Shown: positions 44,350 through 54,455 of the stretch, in pieces | Position numbering within the stretch: the stretch's first letter is position 1 | Layout: each line of letters starts with the position of its first letter | NCBI GenBank assembly: GCA_949878885.1 | Contig: CATLBN010000003.1 | Span: 1-64,000, forward strand | Length of the DNA stretch: 64,000 nt | Source of the DNA: an uncultured Clostridia bacterium | GTDB taxonomy: Bacteria; Bacillota; Clostridia; Christensenellales; Borkfalkiaceae | Direction: 5' to 3' | Made by a program: the position numbers and the translations under genes | Notes under the pieces: generated by a model | Databases searched by the model: none | Told to the model about the DNA's origin: nothing | What the model saw: the letters and a program-made list of their open reading frames with translations, nothing else

Positions 44350-44948
44350 TGAATCTTCCCAATAAGCTTACGCTCAGCAGGGTATTTATGATTCCCATAT
44401 TCGTTTTGTTTTTCTACTTGTTTTTTCCGGGGCACTATTTTGTTGCGCTTGCCGTATTTACCGTAGCGAGTTTTACCGACTATTTCGACGGCAAAATTTC
44501 CAGGAAGTATAACCTTGTTACAAATTTGGGTAAATTTTTAGACCCTATAGCAGATAAAGTTTTGGTACTTTCCGCGCTTGTTGTGTTTTTATCTGAGCCG
44601 TCTATTTTTACCGCTTCCGCAGGTTTGGGCAGATGGACGCTTATTGCCGCAGGTTGCGGAGTTGCTATAATTCTTGCAAGGGAAATAATAGTAAGCGGTT
44701 TCAGAATGGTTGCTTCAAATGCGGGAGTTGTTATAGCTGCCGATAAAATAGGAAAGTATAAAACCGTTATGCAGTATTTTACGGTTGGGGCAATACTTAT
44801 CGGTGCAGGAATTTGCGAATTAACCGACCATATTTCAGGGGCTGTTATAAATTATATCGGTCTTGCATTTTTTGCGTTATCCGTAATATTAACGCTTATT
44901 TCCGGTATTAATTATATTTTAAAAAATATTGAAGTACTTAAAAAATGA
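44349..44948 (+). CDS. pgsA: CDP-diacylglycerol-glycerol-3-phosphate 3-phosphatidyltransferase
   Basis: A 199-residue membrane enzyme making phosphatidylglycerol phosphate. MNLPNKLTLSR is the usual N-terminus, and the CDP-alcohol transferase motif is present as DYFDGKISRK then LGKFLDPIADK, with Ser in place of the usual Ala of the D-G-x-x-A-R core. The ATG at 44349 overlaps the rimO stop (TAATG) after GGGGAG; a longer frame from 44280 is less likely. Confidence 0.95.
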   Translation: MNLPNKLTLSRVFMIPIFVLFFYLFFPGHYFVALAVFTVASFTDYFDGKISRKYNLVTNLGKFLDPIADKVLVLSALVVFLSEPSIFTASAGLGRWTLIAAGCGVAIILAREIIVSGFRMVASNAGVVIAADKIGKYKTVMQYFTVGAILIGAGICELTDHISGAVINYIGLAFFALSVILTLISGINYILKNIEVLKK

Positions 44949-46042
44949 GTATTTATAACAATGCGGAAATTAACAAAAACAGACTGTTGGTTTTTAAAAA
45001 CAAAAGGTCTGTTAAGTTAAATAATGAAGAATTGCTTATATCGCGTTTTGCGGAATGCGGATATTGGTTTGATAAAATAATTTTTGCCGCATTCGATTCC
45101 AAAGACGAAATTGTACGGGCTGTCGAGGACGGTAAAGATTTATATGAAAATACCGTTTTATTTTGTCCGCAGGAAATGCGAAATACGCTTGGAAAGTTTG
45201 TTTCGGAAAAATATTGCGCCGAATTTGATAATTTCGGTACGCTTACAAGCGATTGTTGTAGCGTTTTTATGCTTCACTCTGATGCTGTAACTGCGCTGTC
45301 AGTTGAAGAAATTTGTGCAATATTAAATAAAAAATATAATAAAAAATCAGAAAAATCGTATATAAAAACCGTTGGGGCGTCTTCGGAAAAAATTGCGGAG
45401 GCAATAGAAAAAGCAAAAAAAATTTGCAGCTTTGCCGAATTTAACGTATTTGAAAATTTCTGCGATTGCAGTATAGAAATTATTCTTGACGAGGCTATTC
45501 CCAAAAATATTTACGACGGCGTTAAACGCGAAATGGTAAGCGTTTTAAAAGAACATATATACGCTTTGGATAATATAACGCTTGAAGAAAGGCTTGTACA
45601 GCTGTTAAAACTCCGACGAATGAAAATCTGCACTGCAGAATCGTTTACAGGCGGCGGAGTGGGAAAAAGAATTGTTTCGGTTTCGGGAGCAAGCGAAGTT
45701 TTCTACGAAGGACTTAATACCTATTCGAATGAGTCGAAAGCCGAACGGCTGCAGGTTAAAGAACTTACTCTTAAACATTACGGCGCAGTATCCGAACAAA
45801 CCGCCGCTGAAATGGCGGAAGGACTTTTATCCGGCGGCAACTGTGATATCAGTATTGCAACAACAGGTATAGCGGGACCTAAATCGGACAATACGCGCAA
45901 ACCCGTGGGGTTGGCTTATATTGCAGTTGGACTTAAAAACAAAGTTTGCGTTTATAAATTCGATTTAAAAGGTTCACGCAGAGAGATTACCGAAACGGCA
46001 ATTAATTTTGCGCTGTTTCTTGCATATCAATCAATAAAATAA
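44945..46042 (+). CDS. cinA: CinA-like protein, degenerate N-terminal domain
   Basis: A 365-residue protein. The C-terminal 160 residues are a complete CinA/PncC nicotinamide-nucleotide amidase domain: [17 protein letters not shown] near 218, [22 protein letters not shown] near 297 and KPVGLAYIA. The N-terminal 200 residues stand where the MoCF-like (COG1058) domain should be but lack its usual G-E-I/L-L-x-G and SGGLGPT motifs. Position between pgsA and recA is the common one for cinA. It overlaps pgsA by 4 nt. Confidence 0.85.
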   Translation: MSIYNNAEINKNRLLVFKNKRSVKLNNEELLISRFAECGYWFDKIIFAAFDSKDEIVRAVEDGKDLYENTVLFCPQEMRNTLGKFVSEKYCAEFDNFGTLTSDCCSVFMLHSDAVTALSVEEICAILNKKYNKKSEKSYIKTVGASSEKIAEAIEKAKKICSFAEFNVFENFCDCSIEIILDEAIPKNIYDGVKREMVSVLKEHIYALDNITLEERLVQLLKLRRMKICTAESFTGGGVGKRIVSVSGASEVFYEGLNTYSNESKAERLQVKELTLKHYGAVSEQTAAEMAEGLLSGGNCDISIATTGIAGPKSDNTRKPVGLAYIAVGLKNKVCVYKFDLKGSRREITETAINFALFLAYQSIK

Positions 46043-46067
46043 GAAAAATCACAGAGGTTTAAATAAT

Positions 46068-47075
46068 ATGAACGAAGAAAAACTTAAAGCACTGAATTCA
46101 ACAATAGCAATGATTGAAAAGCAGTACGGCAAAGGCGCCATTATGAAACTCGGCGACGTAAACGTTAACGCAGATTTGGATATTATTCCCACGGGATGTC
46201 TGTCGCTTGATTTGGCGTTGGGTGTAGGCGGAGTTCCGCGCGGCAGAATAGTTGAAGTTTACGGACCGGAATCATCAGGTAAAACTACGGTTGCACTGCA
46301 TATTATTGCGGAAACGCAGAAAATGGGAGGAGTTGCCGCGTTTATAGACGCCGAGCACGCGCTGGACGCTCAGTATGCGCACGCTTTGGGTGTAAATACA
46401 AACGAGCTTTACCTATCACAGCCGGATACGGGCGAACAGGCGCTCGATATCTGCGAATCGCTAGTTAGGTCCAGTGCGGTAGACGTTATAGTTATCGACT
46501 CGGTTGCGGCATTAACCCCCAAAGCTGAAATAGAGGGGGATATGGGCGATACGCACGTTGGTCTTTTGGCAAGATTAATGTCGCAGGCATTGAGAAAACT
46601 TACGGCAATTACAAACCGTTCCAAAACCTGCGTTATATTTATAAACCAATTACGTGAAAAAGTAGGCGTAATGTTCGGCAATCCGGAAACAACGCCCGGC
46701 GGTAAAGCGCTTAAGTATTTTGCCACTATCCGTTTGGATATAAGAAAAGCCGACGCGCTTAAAGGCGACGGCGGTATAATCGGAAACCGTGCAAAATGCA
46801 AAGTGGTAAAAAATAAAGTAGCTCCTCCGTTTAAGGTTGCGGAGTTCGATATTATTTACGGCGAAGGCGTTTCGCAGGAGGGCTGTTTAATAGATTTGGG
46901 CGTGGACTACGGCGTGCTTACAAAAAGCGGTTCTTGGTTTAATTACGGGGAAGAAAAAGTTGCCCAAGGCCGCGAAAAAATGAGAGAGCTTTTAAAAAGC
47001 AATGCGCAATTAAAGGCGGAAATAGAGAGCAAAATAAGAGAAGCGCATAAGCTTGCTTTGGAGAATAAAGATTAA
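46068..47075 (+). CDS. recA: recombinase RecA
   Basis: A 335-residue DNA strand-exchange ATPase and SOS coprotease. Walker [10 protein letters not shown] near 66, the [15 protein letters not shown] region, loop L1 MSQALRKL and loop L2 [22 protein letters not shown] are canonical. The C-terminal tail is short and lacks a strongly acidic end. AGAGGTTTAAATA precedes the ATG. No LexA/SOS box was recognised upstream. Its stop overlaps the nadE ATG (TAATG). Confidence 0.98.
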   Translation: MNEEKLKALNSTIAMIEKQYGKGAIMKLGDVNVNADLDIIPTGCLSLDLALGVGGVPRGRIVEVYGPESSGKTTVALHIIAETQKMGGVAAFIDAEHALDAQYAHALGVNTNELYLSQPDTGEQALDICESLVRSSAVDVIVIDSVAALTPKAEIEGDMGDTHVGLLARLMSQALRKLTAITNRSKTCVIFINQLREKVGVMFGNPETTPGGKALKYFATIRLDIRKADALKGDGGIIGNRAKCKVVKNKVAPPFKVAEFDIIYGEGVSQEGCLIDLGVDYGVLTKSGSWFNYGEEKVAQGREKMRELLKSNAQLKAEIESKIREAHKLALENKD

Positions 47076-48997
47076 TGTACGGTTTTGTAAAAGTTTGCGC
47101 GGCAACTCCAGAAATACGCGTTGCCGACGTAAACTTCAATACGCAAAATATTATAAAAGCCATTCAAGCAAGCGCGGTAAATGGCAGTCAGCTTACGGTG
47201 TTTCCAGAACTTTGTTTATGCGGATATACTTGCGGTGATTTGTTTAATCAGCCAACGCTTATTGCTGCATGTGAAGAAGGCGTTAAAAAAATAGCACAAG
47301 CGACAAATGGGATAAAGACTCTTGTACTTATAGGTGTTCCCGTTGCCGTTTGCGGCAGGCTGTATAACTGCGCCGTTGCGCTTTCGGACGGAAAAATTCT
47401 TTCTGTTATTCCCAAAACTTATTTGCCGAATTACGGCGAGTTTTATGAAAAACGGCATTTTTCGGCAGCGCCGACGAGCGGTTGTAAAGAGTTGTCTTAC
47501 GGCGGTGCAGAGTGTGTTACATTTGGCAAAAATATTATTCTGCAAGCCGAAAACAATACAAAATTTACAGTCGGAGTTGAAATATGCGAAGATTTGTGGA
47601 CCCCCGAATCTCCGTCGGTTAATCTTGTAAAAAACGGTGCGAACATAATAGTAAATCTTTCGTGCAGCAACGAAACGGTCGGCAAAGCCGATTACAGAAG
47701 AAATCTTGTAAAAATGCAGTCGGCAAAATTGATTTGCGGCTATGTGTACAGTGATGCAGGAGAAGGCGAAAGTTCTACCGATATGACGTTTGCCGGACAC
47801 AACATAATTTGTGAAAACGGCAGCATACTTGCAGAAAGCAAACTGTTTGAGAACGGTTTGCTGTATTCCGAGATAGACGTTGACAAGCTTGAAACGGAAA
47901 GAATAAAAAAGGCAAGCGGGTTTTATGACGATGCGCAAACCGACGTTTCGGAGCAATCGGTTATTAAGTTTAAACAGTTTTCTGCGGACGGAAAGGATTT
48001 TGCGCTTACACGTAAAATTTCAAAAACTCCGTTTGTTCCGGAATTCGGAATTGACGAACGCAGCGAACTTATTTTGACTATTCAGCAAAAAGGACTTGAA
48101 AAGAGACTTAAGCACACAAATTCGGAAACAGCTATTATAGGTATTTCAGGCGGTCTTGATTCTGCGCTTGCATTGCTTGTTACGTGCAGGGCGTTTAAAG
48201 CCTTGGGTAAAGACGTTAAAAATATTATAGCGGTTACAATGCCTTGTTTCGGCACAACAAAAAAAACAAAAAACAACTCGTTAAAATTAATTGCCGCGTT
48301 GGGCGTTACGGCGAAAGTCATTCCGCTTTCGGACTCTGTCAACAGGCATTTCAAAGATATATCGCACGATGCGGAAAACCGAAACACAACTTATGAAAAC
48401 TCGCAGGCGCGTATGCGTACTTTGGTTTTAATGGATTTGGCAAACGATTTAAACGGACTTGTTATAGGTACGGGCGATTTAAGCGAACTTGCGTTAGGCT
48501 GGGCAACTTACAACGGCGACCATATGGCTATGTACGGTGTGAATTCGTCGGTGCCAAAAACTTTGGTTAAGCACTTAATCGCATACGAAGCGGAAAAACT
48601 CGGCGGCAATGTTAAAAAGATATTGACGGACATTATAAATACCGAAATAAGTCCCGAACTGCTGCCGCCGGACGAAAACGGAAATATAGCGCAGAAAACG
48701 GAAGATATTGTAGGTCCTTATGTTTTGCACGATTTTTTCATTTATTATGCCTTGCGTTATTCGTTTCCGCCCGAAAAAATACTTTATCTTGCAGAAATAG
48801 CCTTTAAAGGCGTTTACGGCGAAGCAACCATAAAAAAATGGCTGAAAAATTTTTATAAAAGATTTTTTTCTCAGCAATTCAAACGTTCGTGTATGCCCGA
48901 CGGGGTTAAAATAGGTTCTGTGGCGCTATCTCCGCGCGGAGATTGGCGTATGCCGTCGGACGCAATATCGGCAATTTGGACGGAAAAGATTGATTAA
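47075..48997 (+). CDS. nadE: glutamine-dependent NAD+ synthetase
   Basis: A 640-residue two-domain enzyme amidating deamido-NAD+. The N-terminal nitrilase-type glutaminase domain (1-275) shows FPELCLCGYTCGD with the catalytic Glu, PKTYLPNYGEFYE with the Lys, and a Cys in GVEICEDLW. The synthetase domain (about 325-640) has the PP-loop GISGGLDSALAL near 351 and TGDLSELALGW. It ends the recA operon and is followed by a strong terminator. Confidence 0.96.
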   Translation: MYGFVKVCAATPEIRVADVNFNTQNIIKAIQASAVNGSQLTVFPELCLCGYTCGDLFNQPTLIAACEEGVKKIAQATNGIKTLVLIGVPVAVCGRLYNCAVALSDGKILSVIPKTYLPNYGEFYEKRHFSAAPTSGCKELSYGGAECVTFGKNIILQAENNTKFTVGVEICEDLWTPESPSVNLVKNGANIIVNLSCSNETVGKADYRRNLVKMQSAKLICGYVYSDAGEGESSTDMTFAGHNIICENGSILAESKLFENGLLYSEIDVDKLETERIKKASGFYDDAQTDVSEQSVIKFKQFSADGKDFALTRKISKTPFVPEFGIDERSELILTIQQKGLEKRLKHTNSETAIIGISGGLDSALALLVTCRAFKALGKDVKNIIAVTMPCFGTTKKTKNNSLKLIAALGVTAKVIPLSDSVNRHFKDISHDAENRNTTYENSQARMRTLVLMDLANDLNGLVIGTGDLSELALGWATYNGDHMAMYGVNSSVPKTLVKHLIAYEAEKLGGNVKKILTDIINTEISPELLPPDENGNIAQKTEDIVGPYVLHDFFIYYALRYSFPPEKILYLAEIAFKGVYGEATIKKWLKNFYKRFFSQQFKRSCMPDGVKIGSVALSPRGDWRMPSDAISAIWTEKID

Positions 48998-49000
48998 TAC

Positions 49001-49050
49001 AAAGCGTTTTGCAAAAATGAACTCATTTTTGCAAAACGCTTTTTTTTATA
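49001..49050 (+). terminator. nadE terminator
   Basis: A 20-bp perfect inverted repeat (AAAGCGTTTTGCAAAAATGA and its complement) with almost no loop, followed by eight T. It is unusually long. Confidence 0.93.
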
Positions 49051-49076
49051 TTGTATAAACTATTTAAATTAATAAA

Positions 49077-49105
49077 TTGACTTTTTTCTTTACAAGGTGT
49101 ACAAT
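49077..49105 (+). promoter_or_regulatory. rny promoter
   Basis: TTGACT (49077-49082), a 17-bp spacer and TACAAT (49100-49105), 64 bp before the rny ATG. Confidence 0.7.
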
Positions 49106-49169
49106 ATAAACAGATATAAACTGCTTTTAAAGTAGCGGATATATTAAAACTTAAAATCAGGAGGCTTCA

Positions 49170-50786
49170 ATGAATTTGATGGCATTGAGCAGCCTGTTTC
49201 TTGCAAGCGACGGTGTAGTAATAGGGCTTGGAATTGCCCTTGGTTTAGGAATAGTCGCTGCGCTTGGTATTGGTATTTTTGTCGGCATAGTTTTAAATAA
49301 AAAGCGTACCGATAAAAGATTAGGCGACGTTCAGGCTAGAACGAAAAAAATGATTGACGAAGCGTCGCTCGAATGTAAAGCTTTAAAAAAAGAGGCAATA
49401 TTAGAAGCCAAGGAACAGGAACTGCAACTTAAAAACGAATTTGAAAAGGAAACAAGAGAGAAAAAGAGCGAACTGCAAAAGCAGGAGCAAAGACTTTTGC
49501 AAAGAGAGGAAATCCTAGATAAAAAAGAGGATTCGATTTTAAAGCAAAACAACGCAATAGAACAGCAAAAGAAAGAGCTGTTAAACAAAGAAAACGAAAT
49601 TAAAAAAACGCAGGAAAAAATCAATCATCAGCATCAGCTTATGATTGAAGAATTGGAAAAAGTTGCGCAGCTTACGCGCGACGAAGCAAAAAAATTGCTT
49701 TCAGACGAAATTTTAGACGAAACGCGTCACGACGTAGCTTTGCAGGTTAGAAATATAGAGCAAACCGCAAAAGAGGAAGCTACGACTCAAGCAAAAAAAA
49801 TAATATCGCTTGCAGTACAGCGGTGTGCGGCGGACCACACTTCCGAAATAGCCGTTTCGGTTGTTCCGCTTCCCAGCGATGATATGAAAGCAAGACTGAT
49901 AGGCAGAGAAGGCAGAAATATCCGCGCAATAGAAAACGCAACGGGTATAGAGCTTATAATCGACGACACGCCCGAAGTTGTAATTTTATCGGGTTTTGAC
50001 CCTGTAAGAAGGGAAATTGCAAGGCTTTCGCTTGAAAAGCTTATCTCGGACGGAAGAATTCATCCGGCAAGGATTGAAGAAACAGTAGAAAAAGTTAAAA
50101 AAGAGATGGAGCAGGAAATTAAACAAGCCGGCGAAAGCGCTATGTTTGAAGTAGGCATTTTCGGTATCCATCCCGAACTTATAAAACTTTTAGGAAGATT
50201 AAAATACAGAACAAGTTACGGACAAAACGTGTATAAGCATTCGATAGAGGTTTCTCAGCTTGCCGGATTAATGGCACAGGAGCTGGGGCTTGACGTAACG
50301 CTTGCCAAACGCGCAGGTCTGTTGCACGATATAGGTAAGGCGGTTGACCACGAACAAGAGGGCACGCATATTCAGTTGGGTGCCGACCTTGCAAAAAAAT
50401 ACCGCGAAAGCAATAAAGTTATAAACGCAATCGCCGCGCATCACGGAGACGTAGAGCCGACGACTATAGAAGCTGTATTGGTAGCAGCGGCAGACGCAAT
50501 TTCAGGCGCAAGACCCGGAGCTCGCAGAGAAACGGGCACGAATTACGTTAAGCGGCTTGAAAAACTTGAATCTATTGCCGGAGATTTTAACGGAGTTGAT
50601 AAATGTTATGCAATTCAAGCCGGCAGAGAGGTGCGCGTTATAGTTAAACCTGACCAGATTGACGATGCGCAGACAATGTTCCTTGCAAAAGATATAGCAA
50701 AGAAGATTGAAAGCGAACTTGAATATCCCGGACAGATTAAAGTAAACGTAATCAGAGAATTTCGTGCAAGCGAATTTGCAAAATAA
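49170..50786 (+). CDS. rny: ribonuclease Y
   Basis: A 538-residue membrane-anchored endoribonuclease that starts mRNA decay in Firmicutes. An N-terminal transmembrane helix (about 18-42) is followed by a long Glu/Lys/Gln coiled coil (45-195), a KH domain with [13 protein letters not shown] near 247, and an HD domain with the metal-binding [12 protein letters not shown] near 388. AGGAGGCTTCAATG sets the start. Monocistronic. Confidence 0.97.
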   Translation: MNLMALSSLFLASDGVVIGLGIALGLGIVAALGIGIFVGIVLNKKRTDKRLGDVQARTKKMIDEASLECKALKKEAILEAKEQELQLKNEFEKETREKKSELQKQEQRLLQREEILDKKEDSILKQNNAIEQQKKELLNKENEIKKTQEKINHQHQLMIEELEKVAQLTRDEAKKLLSDEILDETRHDVALQVRNIEQTAKEEATTQAKKIISLAVQRCAADHTSEIAVSVVPLPSDDMKARLIGREGRNIRAIENATGIELIIDDTPEVVILSGFDPVRREIARLSLEKLISDGRIHPARIEETVEKVKKEMEQEIKQAGESAMFEVGIFGIHPELIKLLGRLKYRTSYGQNVYKHSIEVSQLAGLMAQELGLDVTLAKRAGLLHDIGKAVDHEQEGTHIQLGADLAKKYRESNKVINAIAAHHGDVEPTTIEAVLVAAADAISGARPGARRETGTNYVKRLEKLESIAGDFNGVDKCYAIQAGREVRVIVKPDQIDDAQTMFLAKDIAKKIESELEYPGQIKVNVIREFRASEFAK

Positions 50787-50846
50787 TAGCTCCCGTATTT
50801 ACCGTAGTTACCAAGGGAATTTAATAATACACAAATAAAAAGATTT

Positions 50847-50874
50847 AGGCATAGCGTTAGGCTATGCCTTTTCT
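50847..50874 (+). terminator. rny terminator
   Basis: AGGCATAGC/GCTATGCCT stem, loop of five, then TTTTCTG. Confidence 0.8.
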
Positions 50875-50893
50875 GTACTTTTTTCTATGTTTA

Positions 50894-50922
50894 TTGCGTT
50901 CTTTCATTTTTCGTGTTATAAT
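50894..50922 (+). promoter_or_regulatory. promoter for lipoprotein gene
   Basis: TTGCGT (50894-50899), a 17-bp spacer and TATAAT (50917-50922), 41 bp before the ATG at 50963. Confidence 0.7.
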
Positions 50923-50962
50923 GATAGTACGATAAACAGTAATTTAGCGGAATTAAATTATT

Positions 50963-51427
50963 ATGAAAAAAATATTGATTTTTATCGCAGCGACAATAAT
51001 ACTAATTTTAAGTAGCGTACTATGTGCTTGCACTAACACCGATGTAAACATTGAAAATACGAATTGGAAACTACAAGTAGCAATACGAGCAAATATTGAA
51101 AATCAAGAAAGTGAAGTTATTGCCCGAAATGAATTTTGGATAGTGGAAGATACAAACATTCCAGTTGTTGACATTATTCTTGTTGCAAAAGACGGAATAA
51201 TCACTATAATGGATAGCACAGATAAAAATAAATCATTTAGCGGTACTTATAAAAAGTTTGATGTGATAGATGTAGAAACGATAGTATATCAAGTTACCAT
51301 TAGCGAATTGTCGGGAAACGCAAATGTTTCGACAACAAAATATAACGACGGGAGCAAAACTAAAACTTTGATTTTTACATTATTGAAAAATGATATTCAA
51401 TATACATTGAATTTTATATCAAATTAA
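50963..51427 (+). CDS. hypothetical lipoprotein
   Basis: A 154-residue protein with a lipoprotein signal (MKKILIFIAATIILIL, lipobox L-C-A-C near residue 23). The mature part begins T-N-T-D-V and is beta-rich with several W and T/S-rich strands; no family recognised. No good ribosome binding site is visible beyond GCGGAATT. It has its own promoter and terminator and AT-rich codon use, so it may be a later acquisition. Confidence 0.7.
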   Translation: MKKILIFIAATIILILSSVLCACTNTDVNIENTNWKLQVAIRANIENQESEVIARNEFWIVEDTNIPVVDIILVAKDGIITIMDSTDKNKSFSGTYKKFDVIDVETIVYQVTISELSGNANVSTTKYNDGSKTKTLIFTLLKNDIQYTLNFISN

Positions 51428-51494
51428 CATAAATATAATAATTAAGCTAATAGAGTTATAAATTTCAATTTATCTTACTTCATAATGTGTAGTT

Positions 51495-51529
51495 AAAAGC
51501 TCTCGAACAAATTGTTTGAGAGCTTTTTA
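51495..51529. terminator. bidirectional terminator
   Basis: AAAAGCTCTC/GAGAGCTTTT stem with inner AACAA/TTGTT pairing, A and T runs on both sides, between the lipoprotein gene and the convergent flavodoxin gene. Confidence 0.8.
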
Positions 51530-51580
51530 TAATCGTATGTTTAATCCTATGGGAAGTACGCATTTTCTGCGGGAGGTCTT

Positions 51581-52048
51581 TTATTTTAATAAGCTATTAT
51601 ATTTATCGGATAGTTCTGTTATAAACTTCTGTGCCGCGTCAAAATCTTCTATATTCGGATGCCCCTTGTTTATTCCGCCTAAAAGTTTAAAAATAAAAAA
51701 TTTATCTTCGCCTTTACATCCGAAAGAACCGAGCACTATTTTGTTTTTGCTTTCGAGTAATTTTATAAGATAACTGTTATTTTTACTGTAATTACTTGAA
51801 CCGCTTGTTGAAAATACAAAACAGTAACGCTTTTGATTGCATAAACCGTTAACAAAATTTATAAGCTTTTTATCATGCTTACCATAATAAATGCCGCTGC
51901 CGAAGCCTACAATGTCAAACTCGCTTAACTTATAACGGTTAACATTTTCAAGTGCGGTTACCGTAACGGGCGCAGCCTCTGACATTGCTTCCGCAATTTT
52001 TAGCGTGTTATCGTTATGACGCGAAGAAACTATAATTAGAATTTTCAT
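51581..52048 (-). CDS. flavodoxin family protein
   Basis: A 155-residue flavodoxin-fold protein. The FMN phosphate loop is S-S-R-H-N-D-N-T-L near residues 8-16, the strand FDIVGFGSGIYYGKHDKKL near 45 and VFSTSGSS near 78 follow the family pattern seen in menaquinone-dependent protoporphyrinogen-like flavodoxins. It probably carries electrons or binds FMN in the cytosol. It starts 3 bp after the PadR-like gene and is its operon partner. Confidence 0.83.
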   Translation of the reverse strand: MKILIIVSSRHNDNTLKIAEAMSEAAPVTVTALENVNRYKLSEFDIVGFGSGIYYGKHDKKLINFVNGLCNQKRYCFVFSTSGSSNYSKNNSYLIKLLESKNKIVLGSFGCKGEDKFFIFKLLGGINKGHPNIEDFDAAQKFITELSDKYNSLLK

Positions 52049-52051
52049 AAT

Positions 52052-53557
52052 TTATTTACTGAAAAAGTAAAAGCACGTTGCAAAAGCAGGAATATTCAAT
52101 GCTACAATGCAAGGAACAACTATTTTTGCCATTATATCGCCTGTGCTGGCAAAGTTTACGTTTATAAGTATTGAAGTTACAATTATAATTAAAATAAGTA
52201 AAACAGTTATAACAATAGATGCGGTGAAATATGTAAGAGTAGCAGGCTTTCTTGAATTTTTACCTACGTTGGTTGTGTATAATGCACCGAAAATGGCAAT
52301 TTGAGCGCATGCAATAGCAAAAATGCAGAAGGGGTACCCAAGCGAAACGTGCAATTCTTTTCTGAAAATTATGCAAAGCGCAAATTCAAGCAACATAATT
52401 ATTCCTATAATTACCGAGCACTTGAACAAGGTTTTTCCCATATTGAATTTTTTTCTGCGTTGTCCGCCTATTTCGTATTCTGCTGTATTTACCTTAAGTC
52501 CGTCGCCTTCGGCTTTCACTGCCGCATCCTCATAACGAACATAAACCTGCGAAACGTCTCTTTTTGCCGGTTTAGCCTCCGGTTTGGGATTAACGGTTTT
52601 AACAAATAAATTATTAATTAAATTCCGGTAATCGCGCTCCGTTTCCGGTTTATTATTATATATTAATTTTTCGGTATCTATATTTTCCGCATACGGAGCA
52701 GGAGGAGTTTCCTGAGGTTCTTTTGCAGGCTGCGAAATAAGTTTTAAATAGTTTTCGTGAACGATACGCCGCTGTTCTTCACTCATTTGAGCGGAGGTAT
52801 TATAGTTTATCCTTTGACTTTCTTCTACGTTTTCGCTATGGCTTTCATAAACGGGATTTTTAATACCGTCGTCCATTACAGCTTTTGAATATACTTCATT
52901 AACAGTTTCTTCTGTTTTAGGAGCAACAGTAAAGTGCTGAGTTTGAACTTTATCCTCATCGGCTTTTATTTGTTCTTCGGCTTTATTTTCTGCAACATAA
53001 AGCGAAGGGTTTATTGCGTTTGCGGTATCGTCTATTTTTACTTCGCGTTCGGTTTCGGTAGCTTCGCCGTCCGTAGCGGTATCCTTTAAAACGGGTACTC
53101 TTGACGTAGAATTTTTAAGTATTTTAAAGTCTACGGCGGTGGGAGGAGGCTGCGTAAAATCAAAACTTCTGTCGGAGATAAGATTATCAATTACCGTTCT
53201 GGAATATTCCCATTCGGCTTGGTTTTTTTCCGCAACTTCTCTGCCGCTGTCGGTAAGCGTATAATATTTTCTTCTGCCGCCTTGTGAAACTTCGTCTGTC
53301 TTCCAATAAGCGTTTATGTACCCTTGACTTTCCAATCGTTTTAACGCGCTGTAAAGCGTGGGCTGTTTCAAAGAATATTGCCCGTGGCTTTTGGCTTCTA
53401 TTTCTTCTATAATTTCATATCCGTATTTATCACGTTCGTAAAGCGTGCGGAGAATTATAGTATTTATATGTCCTCTTATAAGGTCTGCACTGATTCCGGT
53501 TTTGTTTTCTTCCTCAGAAGGGATGTTTTCATCGGCGTTTTTAATTTCTTCGTCCAA
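52052..53557 (-). CDS. PadR regulator fused to membrane segments
   Basis: A 501-residue protein. A PadR winged helix lies at residues about 28-115: GHINTIILRTLYERDKYGYE, the KQPTLYSALKRLESQGYI recognition region and GGRRKYYTLTDSGRE. A long acidic, low-complexity linker (130-370) follows, then a basic patch (GGQRRKKFNMGK) and four hydrophobic helices to the end (about 375-500). PadR proteins are normally about 110-180 residues and soluble, so this is a membrane-anchored regulator. The start is TTG after GGAGG. Partner: the downstream flavodoxin gene. Confidence 0.85.
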   Translation of the reverse strand: MDEEIKNADENIPSEEENKTGISADLIRGHINTIILRTLYERDKYGYEIIEEIEAKSHGQYSLKQPTLYSALKRLESQGYINAYWKTDEVSQGGRRKYYTLTDSGREVAEKNQAEWEYSRTVIDNLISDRSFDFTQPPPTAVDFKILKNSTSRVPVLKDTATDGEATETEREVKIDDTANAINPSLYVAENKAEEQIKADEDKVQTQHFTVAPKTEETVNEVYSKAVMDDGIKNPVYESHSENVEESQRINYNTSAQMSEEQRRIVHENYLKLISQPAKEPQETPPAPYAENIDTEKLIYNNKPETERDYRNLINNLFVKTVNPKPEAKPAKRDVSQVYVRYEDAAVKAEGDGLKVNTAEYEIGGQRRKKFNMGKTLFKCSVIIGIIMLLEFALCIIFRKELHVSLGYPFCIFAIACAQIAIFGALYTTNVGKNSRKPATLTYFTASIVITVLLILIIIVTSILINVNFASTGDIMAKIVVPCIVALNIPAFATCFYFFSK

Positions 53558-53584
53558 AGTGAGTAACCTCCGTAATTTGGTTAT

Positions 53585-53613
53585 ATTTTATCATAATAGG
53601 CAAAATATGTCAA
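53585..53613 (-). promoter_or_regulatory. promoter of the PadR-flavodoxin operon
   Basis: Minus-strand TTGACA (53608-53613) and TAAAAT (53585-53590) with a 17-bp spacer, 27 bp before the TTG start. Confidence 0.75.
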
Positions 53614-53723
53614 GAAATTGACAAAATAAAGGTACTATGTCACACATAATTAATGAATTTTTTGCAATTTAATAGACATTTTTATTACAGTTTGTTAAAA
53701 TAATCGTGTTATAGGATAATGTT

Positions 53724-54455
53724 ATGTACAGACACATTAAAAATTATGAAATTAAATATTCAGACGTAGACGCATACGACCATTTAAAAATGACGCAGTT
53801 ATTGGGTTTTTTGCAGGAGTCTGCGTGTCTTTCCGCAGACGAATTGGGTTTCGGATACTCGGTTATAAGTAAAAAGAATTTAGGATTTATTTTAGTTAAT
53901 TGGTTTGTTGAGTTAAAAAGACCCATTAATTACGGCGAAACTATAGAGGTGCATACTTGGCCGTTAAAGCCGAAACTTTCCATTTTTTTGCGTGATTTTG
54001 AAATTTATATTAACGGAGAAAAAGTAGGCGCGGCATCTTCGCGTTGGTGTATTGTGGATATGCAAACTTTTAATTTGGCGCGCGTTGCCGACTATTTTGA
54101 AAGCGGCTTTTTTGACGGCTACAATACCGAACGCAGCATAGAAATTAACGCGTGGAAAATTCCGTTAATAGAAGAAGGCGAAACCGTATATGAGAGAGTT
54201 GTCCGTTTATGCGATTACGACCATTATTTTCATGTTAACAACACTCGCTACGCCGATTTTTTATGCGACGCATTTACTGTTGACGATTTTTCAGGCAAAT
54301 ACATTAAAAATTTTCAGGTAACTTATGTTAAACAATGTAAAGAAGGCGACGTTTTGTCTTTTACAAAAATGCGCATAGACGATTATTATTTGATAGAAGG
54401 CAGGGTGTCGGACGAATTGCGTATTCAGTGTAAGGTACGTTTAGATGAAGTATAA
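53724..54455 (+). CDS. acyl-ACP thioesterase
   Basis: A 243-residue double hot-dog enzyme of the acyl-ACP thioesterase (FatA/FatB-like) family that releases free fatty acids from acyl-ACP. The N-terminal YSDVDAYDHLKMTQLLGFLQE is the first hot-dog helix region. YHFHVNNTRYADF-type motif near residue 170 (H-F-H-V-N-N-T-R-Y) carries the Asn and His typical of the second domain. It may serve lipid editing or chain export. Its last 11 nt overlap the metallopeptidase gene. Confidence 0.87.
   Translation: MYRHIKNYEIKYSDVDAYDHLKMTQLLGFLQESACLSADELGFGYSVISKKNLGFILVNWFVELKRPINYGETIEVHTWPLKPKLSIFLRDFEIYINGEKVGAASSRWCIVDMQTFNLARVADYFESGFFDGYNTERSIEINAWKIPLIEEGETVYERVVRLCDYDHYFHVNNTRYADFLCDAFTVDDFSGKYIKNFQVTYVKQCKEGDVLSFTKMRIDDYYLIEGRVSDELRIQCKVRLDEV

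Noticed and set aside
51516..51773. 85-codon plus-strand frame
   Set aside because: It overlaps the terminator and the well-supported flavodoxin gene on the other strand.
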